DNA of 64,000 nucleotides from Streptomyces sp. A012304 (lineage in GTDB: Bacteria > Actinomycetota > Actinomycetes > Streptomycetales > Streptomycetaceae). The position numbers and the translations under genes were made by a program. Under the pieces are notes generated by a model, which made no database searches, was not told where the DNA came from, and was given only the letters and a program-made list of their open reading frames with translations. Of the stretch, positions 32,549-40,685 are shown in pieces. The stretch's first letter is position 1. The number at the start of each line of letters is the position of its first letter. The DNA is taken from the NCBI RefSeq assembly GCF_026008495.1, contig NZ_BQUN01000103.1, positions 57,585-121,584 of the forward strand, in the 5' to 3' direction.

Positions 32549-34015
32549 GTGGCGGAAGAGCTCCCGGAGACCCCGGAGACCGCTGAAGAAGAGCCGATCA
32601 AGCAGCGCAAGAACGGCCTGTACCCGGGCGTGTCCGACGAGCTGGCCGAGAACATGAAGTCCGGCTGGGCCGACACCGAGCTGCGTGACCTGGAGCCGAT
32701 CGCCCAGGCCGCCGAGACGGCCGCCCGCCGCGCCGCGCTCTCCGCGCGCTTCCCCGGTGAGCGCCTCGTGATCCCCGCGGGCAACCTGAAGACGCGCTCG
32801 AACGACACCGAGTACCCCTTCCGCGCCTCCGTCGAGTACGCCTACCTCACCGGCAACCAGACCGAGGACGGCGTGCTGGTCCTGGAGCCCAAGGGCGACG
32901 CCCATGCCGCGACGATCTACCTCCTGCCGCGCTCCGACCGTGAGAACGGCGAGTTCTGGCTCTCCGGCCACGGCGAGCTGTGGGTCGGCCGCCGGCACTC
33001 GCTCACCGAGGCCGAGAAGCTGTACGGCATCCCCGCCTCCGACGTGCGCGAGCTGGCCGACACGCTGCGCGAGGCGACCGGCCCGGTGCGGGTCGTGCGG
33101 GGCCACGACGCCGGCATCGAGGCCGCGCTGACCGACAAGGTCACCGCCGAACGCGACGAGGAACTGCGCGTCTTCCTCTCCGAGGCCCGTCTCGTCAAGG
33201 ACGACTTCGAGATCGGTGAGCTGCAGAAGGCCGTCGACTCGACGGTGCGCGGTTTCGAGGACGTCGTACGGGTGCTGGACAAGGCCGAGGCGACCTCCGA
33301 GCGCTACATCGAGGGCACGTTCTTCCTCCGCGCGCGCGTGGAGGGCAACGACGTCGGCTACGGCACCATCGCCGCCGCCGGCCCGCACGCCTGCACCCTG
33401 CACTGGGTGCGCAACGACGGCCCGGTGCGTTCGGGTGAGCTGCTGCTGCTGGACGCGGGCGTCGAGACGCACACGTACTACACCGCGGACGTCACCCGCA
33501 CGCTGCCGGTCAACGGGCGGTTCAGCGACATCCAGAAGAAGATCTACGACGCCGTGTACGACGCGCAGGAGGCGGGCATCGCGGCGGTCAGGCCGGGCGC
33601 GAAGTACCGCGACTTCCATGACGCGGCGCAGCGCGTGCTGGCCGAGCGGCTCGTCGAGTGGGGGCTCGTCGAGGGACCGGTGGAGCGGGTGCTGGAGCTG
33701 GGCCTCCAGCGCCGCTGGACGCTGCACGGCACCGGGCACATGCTCGGCATGGACGTCCACGACTGCGCCGCCGCGCGGGTGGAGTCGTACGTGGACGGAG
33801 TCCTGGAGCCCGGCATGGTCCTGACGGTCGAGCCGGGGCTGTACTTCCAGGCCGACGACCTGACCGTCCCGGAGGAGTACCGGGGGATCGGCGTGCGGAT
33901 CGAGGACGACATCCTGGTGACGGACGACGGGAACCGGAACCTGTCGGCGGGCCTTCCGAGGCGGTCCGACGAGGTCGAGACCTGGATGGCCTCGCTCAAG
34001 GGGTCCCAGGGCTGA
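32549..34015 (+). CDS. Aminopeptidase P family (Xaa-Pro) metallopeptidase
   Basis: GTG 32549 is preferred to ATG 32543, since GAGGAGG ends 6 nt before the GTG but abuts the ATG. The 488-residue protein has an N-terminal creatinase-like domain and a pita-bread fold. All five metal ligands are visible: LLLDAGVE and TADVTRT (Asp, Asp), GTGHMLGMDVH (His), VEPGLYF (Glu) and RIEDDIL (Glu). It cleaves the residue before proline in peptides, in the cytoplasm. Confidence 0.92.
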   Translation: MAEELPETPETAEEEPIKQRKNGLYPGVSDELAENMKSGWADTELRDLEPIAQAAETAARRAALSARFPGERLVIPAGNLKTRSNDTEYPFRASVEYAYLTGNQTEDGVLVLEPKGDAHAATIYLLPRSDRENGEFWLSGHGELWVGRRHSLTEAEKLYGIPASDVRELADTLREATGPVRVVRGHDAGIEAALTDKVTAERDEELRVFLSEARLVKDDFEIGELQKAVDSTVRGFEDVVRVLDKAEATSERYIEGTFFLRARVEGNDVGYGTIAAAGPHACTLHWVRNDGPVRSGELLLLDAGVETHTYYTADVTRTLPVNGRFSDIQKKIYDAVYDAQEAGIAAVRPGAKYRDFHDAAQRVLAERLVEWGLVEGPVERVLELGLQRRWTLHGTGHMLGMDVHDCAAARVESYVDGVLEPGMVLTVEPGLYFQADDLTVPEEYRGIGVRIEDDILVTDDGNRNLSAGLPRRSDEVETWMASLKGSQG

Positions 34016-34027
34016 GTGCCGCGGTCC

Positions 34028-35401
34028 ATGGCTGATCACGCCCCCGAGGGCGTCGGTGTGGACCTGCACCTGGAGGCGGACCCCGCAGAAGGGCGTCGCG
34101 CCGGGCTCGAGCGTGCCCTGCGCGACGCCGTGCGCGACGGGCGGCTCGCGCCCGGGACGCGGCTGCCGGCCACCCGGCGACTCGCGGCCGAGACGGGCAT
34201 CTCGCGCAACACCGTGAAGGCCGCCTACGACCAGCTCGTCGCCGAGGGATACCTCACCGCGCGGCAGGGATCGGGGACCCGGGTCGCCGCGCTGCCGTCC
34301 GTCGCCTCCGAGACGCCGGGAACGGCCACGCGCGCCCGTGAGCCCCGGTTCGACCTGCGGCCCGGCAGCCCCGACGTCGGGGCGTTCCCGGCGGCGGCCT
34401 GGCTGCGGGCGCTGCGCCGCGCCATCGCGACGGCACCCTCCCTGGCGTACGACTACGGCGATCCGCGCGGGCGGATCGAGCTGCGGACGGCGCTGTCGGG
34501 GTATCTGGGGCGGGCGCGCGGGGTGATCGCGCCGCCGGAGCGGATCGTGATCACCTCCGGGTACGTGCAGGGGCTCGCGCTGCTCACACGGGTGCTGGAG
34601 GGTGCGCCGGTGGCCATGGAGGATCCGGGGCTGCCGTTCCACCGGGAGGTCGTGCGCCGCAACGGCGGGCGGGTCGTGCCCGTCGGCGTCGACGGGCGGG
34701 GGGTGTGCGTGGACGCTCTGGGGGACTCGGCCGCCGTCGTCGTCACCCCCGCGCACCAGTACCCGACCGGGGTGACCCTGCACCCGGAGCGGCGGCGGGC
34801 GCTGACGGACTGGGCACGCGCGCGTGACGCGCTGATCGTCGAGGACGACTACGACGGGGAGTTCCGTTACGACCGGCAGCCGGTGGGCGCGCTCCAGGGA
34901 ATGGCGCCCGGGCAGGTCGTCTACCTCGGCACCGCCTCCAAGACCCTCGGGCCCGCGCTGCGGCTCGGCTGGATGGTGCTGCCGCCACGGCTCGTCGACG
35001 CCGTCGCCGACGCCAAGCTCCACAGCGACCACCACACCGAGACCATCGGGCAGCTCGCCCTCACCGAACTGATCGACAGCCATGCCTACGACCGGCATGT
35101 GCGCGCGTGCCGGCTGCGCTACCGGCGCCGCAGGGACCTGCTGCTGGAGCGGCTGGGCGCGCGGCGGGGCGTGCGCGGGATCGCGGCCGGGCTGCACGCG
35201 CTGGTCGAGGTCGGCGACGAGGCGGAGGTGCTGGCCCGCGCGGAGGCGGAGGGGCTCGCCGTAGGACACCTGGGCGAGCACTGGCACGGCGACCGGCCGG
35301 CGGGGCGCCCGCAGGGGCTGGTGGTCGGCTACGGGACGCCCCGGGAACGGGCCTATCCGCAGGCGTTGGACGTGCTGGTGAAGGTGCTGGGCGGGGCCTG
35401 A
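34028..35401 (+). CDS. MocR/PdxR-type regulator (GntR HTH fused to aminotransferase)
   Basis: The protein has about 457 residues. A GntR winged helix spans residues 15-85 (PATRRLAAETGISRNTVKAAY). A fold-type I aminotransferase domain follows, with the PLP lysine in TASKTLGPALRLGW and the DDYDGEFRYD motif. MocR proteins use bound PLP or a derived aldimine as a signal. Direct and inverted ATTGG repeats between it and the following MFS gene are likely binding sites. The start is ambiguous (GTG 34016 is also in frame); neither has a good ribosome site. Confidence 0.88.
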   Translation: MADHAPEGVGVDLHLEADPAEGRRAGLERALRDAVRDGRLAPGTRLPATRRLAAETGISRNTVKAAYDQLVAEGYLTARQGSGTRVAALPSVASETPGTATRAREPRFDLRPGSPDVGAFPAAAWLRALRRAIATAPSLAYDYGDPRGRIELRTALSGYLGRARGVIAPPERIVITSGYVQGLALLTRVLEGAPVAMEDPGLPFHREVVRRNGGRVVPVGVDGRGVCVDALGDSAAVVVTPAHQYPTGVTLHPERRRALTDWARARDALIVEDDYDGEFRYDRQPVGALQGMAPGQVVYLGTASKTLGPALRLGWMVLPPRLVDAVADAKLHSDHHTETIGQLALTELIDSHAYDRHVRACRLRYRRRRDLLLERLGARRGVRGIAAGLHALVEVGDEAEVLARAEAEGLAVGHLGEHWHGDRPAGRPQGLVVGYGTPRERAYPQALDVLVKVLGGA

Positions 35402-35420
35402 CGGGGCTGCGCAGGGATCG

Positions 35421-35470
35421 TGATTGGGCCATTCGCGGGGCGGGTGATTGGTGCTTCTGGCGGGTCCAAT
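35421..35470. promoter_or_regulatory. MocR-type operator before MFS gene
   Basis: TGATTGG is repeated at 35421-35427 and 35445-35451, and GGTCCAAT (inverse of ATTGGACC) stands at 35463-35470, just before the predicted MFS promoter. Direct repeats about two turns apart plus an inverted copy are typical of MocR sites. Confidence 0.6.
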
Positions 35471-35490
35471 ACGGCCCTAGCGTCGTAGGC

Positions 35491-36750
35491 ATGACAAAGA
35501 CCCGCCCGCAGCGGCTGCTCGCCCTGGCCCAGTTGAGCAACTCGGTCGGGGACGGCGCCTACTACACGACGTCGGCCCTGTACTTCACCCAGGTCGCCGG
35601 ACTCGCCCCCGCGCGCGTGGGGCTCGGGCTGACCCTCGGATGGGCGGTCGGCTCACTGGCCGGGGTGCCGCTGGGCCGGCTGGCCGACCGGCGCGGCCCG
35701 CGCGGTACGGCGGTGCTGCTGGCGCTGGCGACCGCGCTCGCGGTGGCGTCGTTCACGCTCGTGCGCGGGTTCCTGCCGTTCGTGCTGGTGGCCTGCGGGT
35801 ACGCGGCCGCGCAGTCGGGACTCGCGGCGGCCCGGCAGGCGTTGCTGGCGGGGCTGGTGCCCGCCGGGGAGCGGACGGGGCTGCTGGCGTGGTTGCAGGC
35901 GACGCTCAACGCCGGTCTCGCGGTGGGGGCCGGGCTCGGCGGGCTCGCGCTGCACGCCGGGACGCGGGAGGCGTACCTCGCGGTGTTCGTGGCCGACGCG
36001 GTGAGCTTCCTGGTGTGCGCGCTGCTGCTGGCCGGGCTGCCGGCGGTGGCGGCGGGTCCGGTGCGGCCGCGTGGGCGGCTGGGCGTGCTGCGGGACCGGC
36101 CGTACGCGGTCGTCGCCCTGCTGAACACCGTGCTGTTGCTGCGGCTGCCGCTGCTCAGCCTGGTGCTGCCGCTGTGGATCACATCACGGACCGGAGCACC
36201 GGCGTGGCTGGTCTCCGCGCTGTTCGTGCTCAACACCGCCGCGGTGACCGTGTTCCAGGTCCGGGCGGCACGGGGTGTGACCGGTGTGGACAGCGCCTCG
36301 CGCGTGCTGCGCCGCTCGGGGTGGGTGATGGCCGCGGCGTGCGCGGTGTTCGCGCTCTCCGCGGGCGCCTCGCCCTGGGTCGCGGCGGGCGTCCTGGTCC
36401 TGGGGGCGGTGCTTCAGGTGGTGGCGGAGATGGGGCAGTCGGCGGGCTCCTGGCAGCTGTCGTTCGAGCTGGCCCCGGCCGACCGGGTCGGCGAGTACCA
36501 GGGCTTCTTCGGGACGGGCGTCACGGTCGCCCGCACCCTCGGGCCGCTGATGCTGACCTGGCTGCTGGTCGAGTGGGGGACGCCGGGCTGGCTGCTGCTG
36601 GGCGGGGTGACGCTGGCGGCGTCGTACGGGGTGGGGCCGGCGGCCCGATGGGCGGCGGCGGGGCGGCGGGAGGCCGAGGTCGGGGTCGGGGTGGAGGGGG
36701 TGGGTCCTATGGGCAGTGTGAGAGGGCTCCGGACGGAAGCCGCACGCTAG
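35491..36750 (+). CDS. MFS transporter
   Basis: The 419-residue, twelve-helix protein has the MFS A motif GRLADRRGPRG after helix 2 and a second-half EYQGFFGTGVTVARTLGP typical of the MdtH/YfcJ-like efflux group. The C-terminal tail is Gly/Val-rich. It follows the MocR gene in the same direction, with the putative MocR site between them, so it is the likely regulated target. The substrate is unknown. Confidence 0.85.
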   Translation: MTKTRPQRLLALAQLSNSVGDGAYYTTSALYFTQVAGLAPARVGLGLTLGWAVGSLAGVPLGRLADRRGPRGTAVLLALATALAVASFTLVRGFLPFVLVACGYAAAQSGLAAARQALLAGLVPAGERTGLLAWLQATLNAGLAVGAGLGGLALHAGTREAYLAVFVADAVSFLVCALLLAGLPAVAAGPVRPRGRLGVLRDRPYAVVALLNTVLLLRLPLLSLVLPLWITSRTGAPAWLVSALFVLNTAAVTVFQVRAARGVTGVDSASRVLRRSGWVMAAACAVFALSAGASPWVAAGVLVLGAVLQVVAEMGQSAGSWQLSFELAPADRVGEYQGFFGTGVTVARTLGPLMLTWLLVEWGTPGWLLLGGVTLAASYGVGPAARWAAAGRREAEVGVGVEGVGPMGSVRGLRTEAAR

Positions 36751-36996
36751 GGACGGGCTCTGAGATGGGCCCAGCCCTACGGACAGGGCTCTGAAGTGGG
36801 AGCCCCGTCATCGGCGCCCGGTCATCAGGCCACCGGCCTCGCCGGTGGCGTGAGCGGCAGCGGCGAGGCGACGAACAGCGCTCCCGCCAGCAGCCCCGCG
36901 CTGCCCCGTGGGCTCCACGCGTGCGTGGAGATCGGTGAGGAACCCGAATCGGCCGCGGGCCCGGCGAGGCGTCCCTGCACCGCCGTCAGCGGCGCG

Positions 36997-37452
36997 TCAC
37001 ACCGCCATCAGCGGCGCGTCCTTGCGCCACTTGAGGATCTTGTCGAAGCTCACCACGGCCCCGCCGCGCCCCGGCTTGTTGCCGACGTGCACATGGTCGG
37101 CGAGCTCCCGGATGAGGAACAGGCCGCGCCCCTCCTCGGCGTCGGCGCCCACACGGACCGGTTCCGGCGCGGGGCGATCGGCGTCGAAGCCCGGGCCGGA
37201 GTCCGCGACCTCGATGCGGCACATCTCGCCATCGAGGTAGGCGGTGACGCGGTACGCCTCCGAACAGCCGCCGATCCCGCCGTCCCCGCCATGCTCCACG
37301 GCGTTGGCGCAGGCCTCGCTCAGGGCCACCGAGAGGTCGTAGGAGACATCGGGGTCGACGCCCGCCGTCTCCATGGCGCCGAGCAGCAGGCGCCGGGCGA
37401 GCGGCACGCTCGCGGCCTCGCGCCGCAAATGGAGTGACCACCAGATGCTCAT
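36997..37452 (-). CDS. RsbW-like anti-sigma ATP-binding protein
   Basis: ATG 37452 is chosen because GGAGG stands 7 nt upstream. The 151-residue protein is a lone GHKL ATPase domain: N box ALSEACANAVEHG, G1 EVADSGPGF and G2 EEGRGLFLIREL. It should bind ATP and a sigma factor or anti-anti-sigma protein. No partner gene adjoins it; the gap 36751-36996 appears non-coding. Confidence 0.88.
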   Translation of the reverse strand: MSIWWSLHLRREAASVPLARRLLLGAMETAGVDPDVSYDLSVALSEACANAVEHGGDGGIGGCSEAYRVTAYLDGEMCRIEVADSGPGFDADRPAPEPVRVGADAEEGRGLFLIRELADHVHVGNKPGRGGAVVSFDKILKWRKDAPLMAV

Positions 37453-37586
37453 GCTCCAGCCTCCAGGCCGCGGCTCGACATACCGATACGTATTGCCACC
37501 ACACGCCGTGAGTAAGCGTGAATTCCGCGTGATGCCGCCCATATGGGGGATGCACGGCAGGCCGGAAAGGGTGTATGTGGGACCGA

Positions 37587-37601
37587 TGTGAATCAGTCAC
37601 A
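37587..37601. promoter_or_regulatory. CRP-like palindrome
   Basis: TGTGA-ATCAG-TCACA is a perfect inverted repeat in the divergent gap between the anti-sigma-like gene and the copper-cluster membrane protein. Half-sites match those of CRP-family regulators but the spacer is 5 nt rather than 6. Confidence 0.4.
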
Positions 37602-37694
37602 CCAGTCCCACCAGAGAGTGATCTTCCCTCCGGCACGGAATCTTGTGGACCTGCCGTATGGGTGTAGTGAGGCCAGTGCGATGATGAGCCCGCC

Positions 37695-38582
37695 ATGACT
37701 GACCCCCACCAGCGCACGGCGCGCTCCGGAGGTGATCTCCGGCTGCTGCGGGCCGCGGTGTTCGCCGCGGTCTGCGTCGTGCTGGCTGCGGCCGGTCACA
37801 CGACGGCCTCCTGCGCCACGGTTCCGCTGTGGACCCTCGGCGCCGGGTTCCTGGGGGTTCTGGCGGTCGTGGTGCCGCTCGCCGGGCGCGAGCGGTCACT
37901 GCCGGGCATCGCGGCGCTGCTCGCCGTCGGACAGACCGTGCTGCACACGCTGTTCGGCCTGGGACAGCACGGCACGGCGGCCGCGGTGTCCTCGTCGGCC
38001 GCAGCGGCCTCGTCGGTCTCGTCGGCCTCGTCGACGACGGTCCTCTCCGACGCCGCGCTGGTCGAGCGGGCCGCCCGGCTGCTGTGCGGGGCCACGGCGG
38101 CCGCGATCAGCCCAGCCCAGGCGCAGAAACTCCTCATCGACGCGCGGCTTTACAACCCGGGCGCCGGCGGCGGCATGAACATGGCTTCCTCGGGCTCCGC
38201 GCACCACGCTGCGGACGCCCTCCCCGCCGCCGGCGCGTCGACGTCGCTGTCGGCCTCCCTGCTGCCCTCCCTGCCGATGCTGCTCGGCCATGTCCTCGCG
38301 GCCGTCGCCGTCGGATGGCTGCTGCGGCACGGCGACGCGGCTCTGCGGCGGCTGGTGGAACTGTCGGCGCACGGCGTCGCCGAGACGGCCCTCGTCCGGT
38401 CCCTGCGCGGGGCGCTCGCGCTGGTGCGGGCGCTGCTCGCGGGGCTGCCTGCCGTGCCGGAGGCGGGTCCGCGCACCCCGCGCACCGCCCTGCTCGCGCC
38501 GGCCATGCCCAGCACGGGCGCACTCCAGCACACGGTGATCAGGCGCGGCCCGCCGGCCGCCGCCCTCGTCCTCGCTGCCTGA
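37695..38582 (+). CDS. Membrane protein at head of copper cluster
   Basis: The 295-residue protein has about five hydrophobic helices in two groups (residues 15-85 and 195-220) separated by a Ser/Ala-rich loop. That loop contains MNMASSGSAHHAADA, a Met/His-rich metal-binding-like stretch. The C-terminus is Arg/Pro-rich. It runs in the same direction as the ycnI-sco-ecuC-copCD-dtpA genes, 134 bp ahead of ycnI, which suggests a part in copper handling. I do not recognise the family. Confidence 0.7.
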   Translation: MTDPHQRTARSGGDLRLLRAAVFAAVCVVLAAAGHTTASCATVPLWTLGAGFLGVLAVVVPLAGRERSLPGIAALLAVGQTVLHTLFGLGQHGTAAAVSSSAAAASSVSSASSTTVLSDAALVERAARLLCGATAAAISPAQAQKLLIDARLYNPGAGGGMNMASSGSAHHAADALPAAGASTSLSASLLPSLPMLLGHVLAAVAVGWLLRHGDAALRRLVELSAHGVAETALVRSLRGALALVRALLAGLPAVPEAGPRTPRTALLAPAMPSTGALQHTVIRRGPPAAALVLAA

Positions 38583-38716
38583 CGCGACGCGACCAGCACT
38601 CCACCACCCACGGGAGAGGCCGCCGTCGTGCGGCACACGCGCGTGCGCACCTTCGTCGTGCCCACGCCGTCCTCACCGTCGGAATCACTCGAACAACCAG
38701 TGGAGTGTTCGCTGAA

Positions 38717-39472
38717 ATGAAGATCTCTCGTCTCGCCGCCGCCGCTGCCGTCGCCGGCTCCACCGTCCTCCTCGTGTCCGCTCCCGCCTTCGCGCACGTC
38801 ACCGTGCAGCCGGAGGGCACCGCCGCCAAGGGCGGCTACGCGGTGGTGGACTTCCGCGTGCCCAACGAGCGCGACAACGCCTCGACCACCAAGCTGGAGA
38901 TCAACTTCCCGACCGACCAGCCGCTGTCCTCGGTCCTGCCGCAGCAGATCCCCGGCTGGAAGATCGCCGTCACCAAGAGCAAGCTCGCCAAGCCGCTCGA
39001 GGTGCACGGACGACAGATCTCCGAGGCCGTCTCCAAGGTCACCTGGACCGCCGAGGGCAAGGGCATCCAGCCCGGCTTCATCCAGCAGTTCCCGGTCTCC
39101 CTGGGCATGCTGCCCGAGGACAGCGACGAGATCGTCTTCAAGGCGATCCAGACGTACTCCAACAAGGAGGTCGTGCGCTGGATCGAGGTGCAGCAGAAGG
39201 GCGCGGAGGAGCCCGACAACCCGGCGCCGGTGCTCGCGCTGTCGGACGCCGAGGACGGCCACGCGCACGGCTCCACCGCCTCCACGGCCGCCGAGGACTC
39301 CCACGAGGACTCCGACGACGCCAAGGCGGCCTCCGCCACGACCGAGGCCGCCTCCGACACCGACAGCAGTGACACCACGGCCCGTGTGCTGGGCGTGGTC
39401 GGCATCGTCATCGGCGCCGCCGGAGTGGCGTACGGCGTGCTCGCGGGTCGCCGCCGCGCCGACGCCTCCTGA
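38717..39472 (+). CDS. ycnI: YcnI-family copper-binding protein
   Basis: The 251-residue protein has a signal peptide ending APAFAHVTVQPE; mature YcnI proteins begin with the copper-ligating His exposed in this way. The DUF1775 domain (about 29-180) includes the Trp in QIPGWKIAVTKSK and WTAEGKGI. A disordered acidic linker with a HAHG patch leads to one C-terminal helix (LGVVGIVIGAAGVAYGVLAG). It is thus anchored outside the membrane and binds Cu(II). It precedes sco in the cluster. Confidence 0.9.
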   Translation: MKISRLAAAAAVAGSTVLLVSAPAFAHVTVQPEGTAAKGGYAVVDFRVPNERDNASTTKLEINFPTDQPLSSVLPQQIPGWKIAVTKSKLAKPLEVHGRQISEAVSKVTWTAEGKGIQPGFIQQFPVSLGMLPEDSDEIVFKAIQTYSNKEVVRWIEVQQKGAEEPDNPAPVLALSDAEDGHAHGSTASTAAEDSHEDSDDAKAASATTEAASDTDSSDTTARVLGVVGIVIGAAGVAYGVLAGRRRADAS

Positions 39473-39494
39473 CCACCGAAGCTCGCTCCACCAG

Positions 39495-39542
39495 GGCGCG
39501 TACCGGGTGCGGGGCCCTTGCGCCCCGCACCCGGTACGCGCC
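39495..39542 (+). terminator. 21-bp perfect hairpin between ycnI and sco
   Basis: Positions 39495-39515 pair perfectly with 39522-39542 (arm begins GGCGCGTACCGGGTGCGGGG) around a 6-nt loop. It stands between two genes that belong together, so it may be a partial terminator or processing site that sets the ycnI-to-sco ratio. Confidence 0.75.
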
Positions 39543-39570
39543 GGATCTCCCACATCCAGGACATTTCCCT

Positions 39571-40224
39571 ATGCGCAAGAAGACGCTCGCCGCGGCCGCC
39601 CTGCTCGCCGCGGCCACCCTCACCCTCTCCGCCTGCGGCAGCGGAGCCGACAGCGCCGACCCGGTCGCCGCCGTCTCCGGCGGCAGTTCCTCACAAGAGG
39701 GCGCGACCGTGCTGGACCAGCCCTTCACCAAGCCGAACCTGGTGCTGACCGACACCCAGGGCAAGCAGTACGACCTCCGTAAGGAGACCGCGGGCCATCC
39801 CACACTGCTCTACTTCGGCTACACCCACTGCCCCGACGTCTGCCCGCTGACGATGAACAACATCGCCGTCGCGAAGAAGCAGCTGCCCAAGGCGGAGCAG
39901 GACGAGCTGCGCGTCGTGTTCGTCACCACCGACCCGGCCCGGGACACCGCCGCCGCCCTCGGCACCTGGCTCAAGGGCATCGATCCCGAGGTGGTCGGTC
40001 TCACCGGCGACTTCGCCACTATCCAGACCGCCGCGCGCACCGTCGGCATCTCCATCGAGCCGCCGCACAAGGACAAGAACGGCAAGCTCGTCTCCACCCA
40101 CGGCACCCAGGTCATCGCCTTCTCCCCGAAGACGAACGGCGGATACCTCCTCTACGGCGAGGGCGTCACGGTCGACCAGTACACCAAGGACCTCCCGAAG
40201 ATCATGAAGGGGCAGAACCCGTGA
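39571..40224 (+). CDS. sco: Sco (SCO1/SenC) copper metallochaperone lipoprotein
   Basis: The 217-residue protein has a lipoprotein signal with lipobox LSAC. A thioredoxin-like fold carries the Cu site CPDVCP (CxxxC) and a distal His in VSTHGTQVIAF. Sco proteins deliver copper to the CuA centre of cytochrome c oxidase; in S. lividans Sco is also needed for copper-dependent development. Its stop overlaps the start of the PCu(A)C gene (GTGA). Confidence 0.93.
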   Translation: MRKKTLAAAALLAAATLTLSACGSGADSADPVAAVSGGSSSQEGATVLDQPFTKPNLVLTDTQGKQYDLRKETAGHPTLLYFGYTHCPDVCPLTMNNIAVAKKQLPKAEQDELRVVFVTTDPARDTAAALGTWLKGIDPEVVGLTGDFATIQTAARTVGISIEPPHKDKNGKLVSTHGTQVIAFSPKTNGGYLLYGEGVTVDQYTKDLPKIMKGQNP

Positions 40225-40673
40225 GGCGGTTCGCCCCCGCGGCCCTGGCCCTGACCGGCGCCCTGGTCCTCGTGGGCTGCGGCTCCGACGAGGCCTCCGG
40301 CGCCGACTTGTCCGTCAGCTCCGCCTACATACCGCAGCCGGTCTCCGACTCCATGGCGGCGGGCTTCCTGACGATCACCAACGAGGGCGGTACGAAGGAC
40401 GAACTGACCTCCGTCACCAGCACCGTCGCGGGCAGCGTCACCGTGCACCGGACCGCCGGCGGGTCGATGGAGGAGGTCGACTCCCTCGACGTCCCGGCGC
40501 ACGGCCGGCTGGTGCTGGAGAGCGGAGGGAACCACCTGATGCTCGAGAACCTGAAGCGCAAGCCGAAGCAGGGCGAGAAGGTGACCGTGGAACTGCACTT
40601 CGCCGAGTCCGGCACCGTCAAGGTCGAGATGCCGGTGGAATCCGCCACATACACGCCCAAGACCGGGCACTGA
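40221..40673 (+). CDS. ecuC: PCu(A)C-type extracellular copper chaperone
   Basis: The 150-residue lipoprotein has lipobox LVGC and the PCu(A)C fold. The copper ligands VHRT, SMEEV and NHLML match the H-M-x-H-x-M pattern of the family. In S. lividans the corresponding protein, ECuC, passes Cu(I) to Sco. It is translationally coupled to sco; GAGGAGG of the next gene follows its stop. Confidence 0.92.
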   Translation: MRRFAPAALALTGALVLVGCGSDEASGADLSVSSAYIPQPVSDSMAAGFLTITNEGGTKDELTSVTSTVAGSVTVHRTAGGSMEEVDSLDVPAHGRLVLESGGNHLMLENLKRKPKQGEKVTVELHFAESGTVKVEMPVESATYTPKTGH

Positions 40674-40685
40674 GGAGGAACCACC

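Noticed and set aside
32441..35287. 948-codon open frame on the minus strand
   Set aside because: It is a shadow of the aminopeptidase P and MocR genes; the composition is unlike a real protein.
36751..36996. Small minus-strand ORF beyond the anti-sigma gene
   Set aside because: An open frame of about 50 codons with a GTG start exists but has no ribosome site, recognisable motif or codon support.
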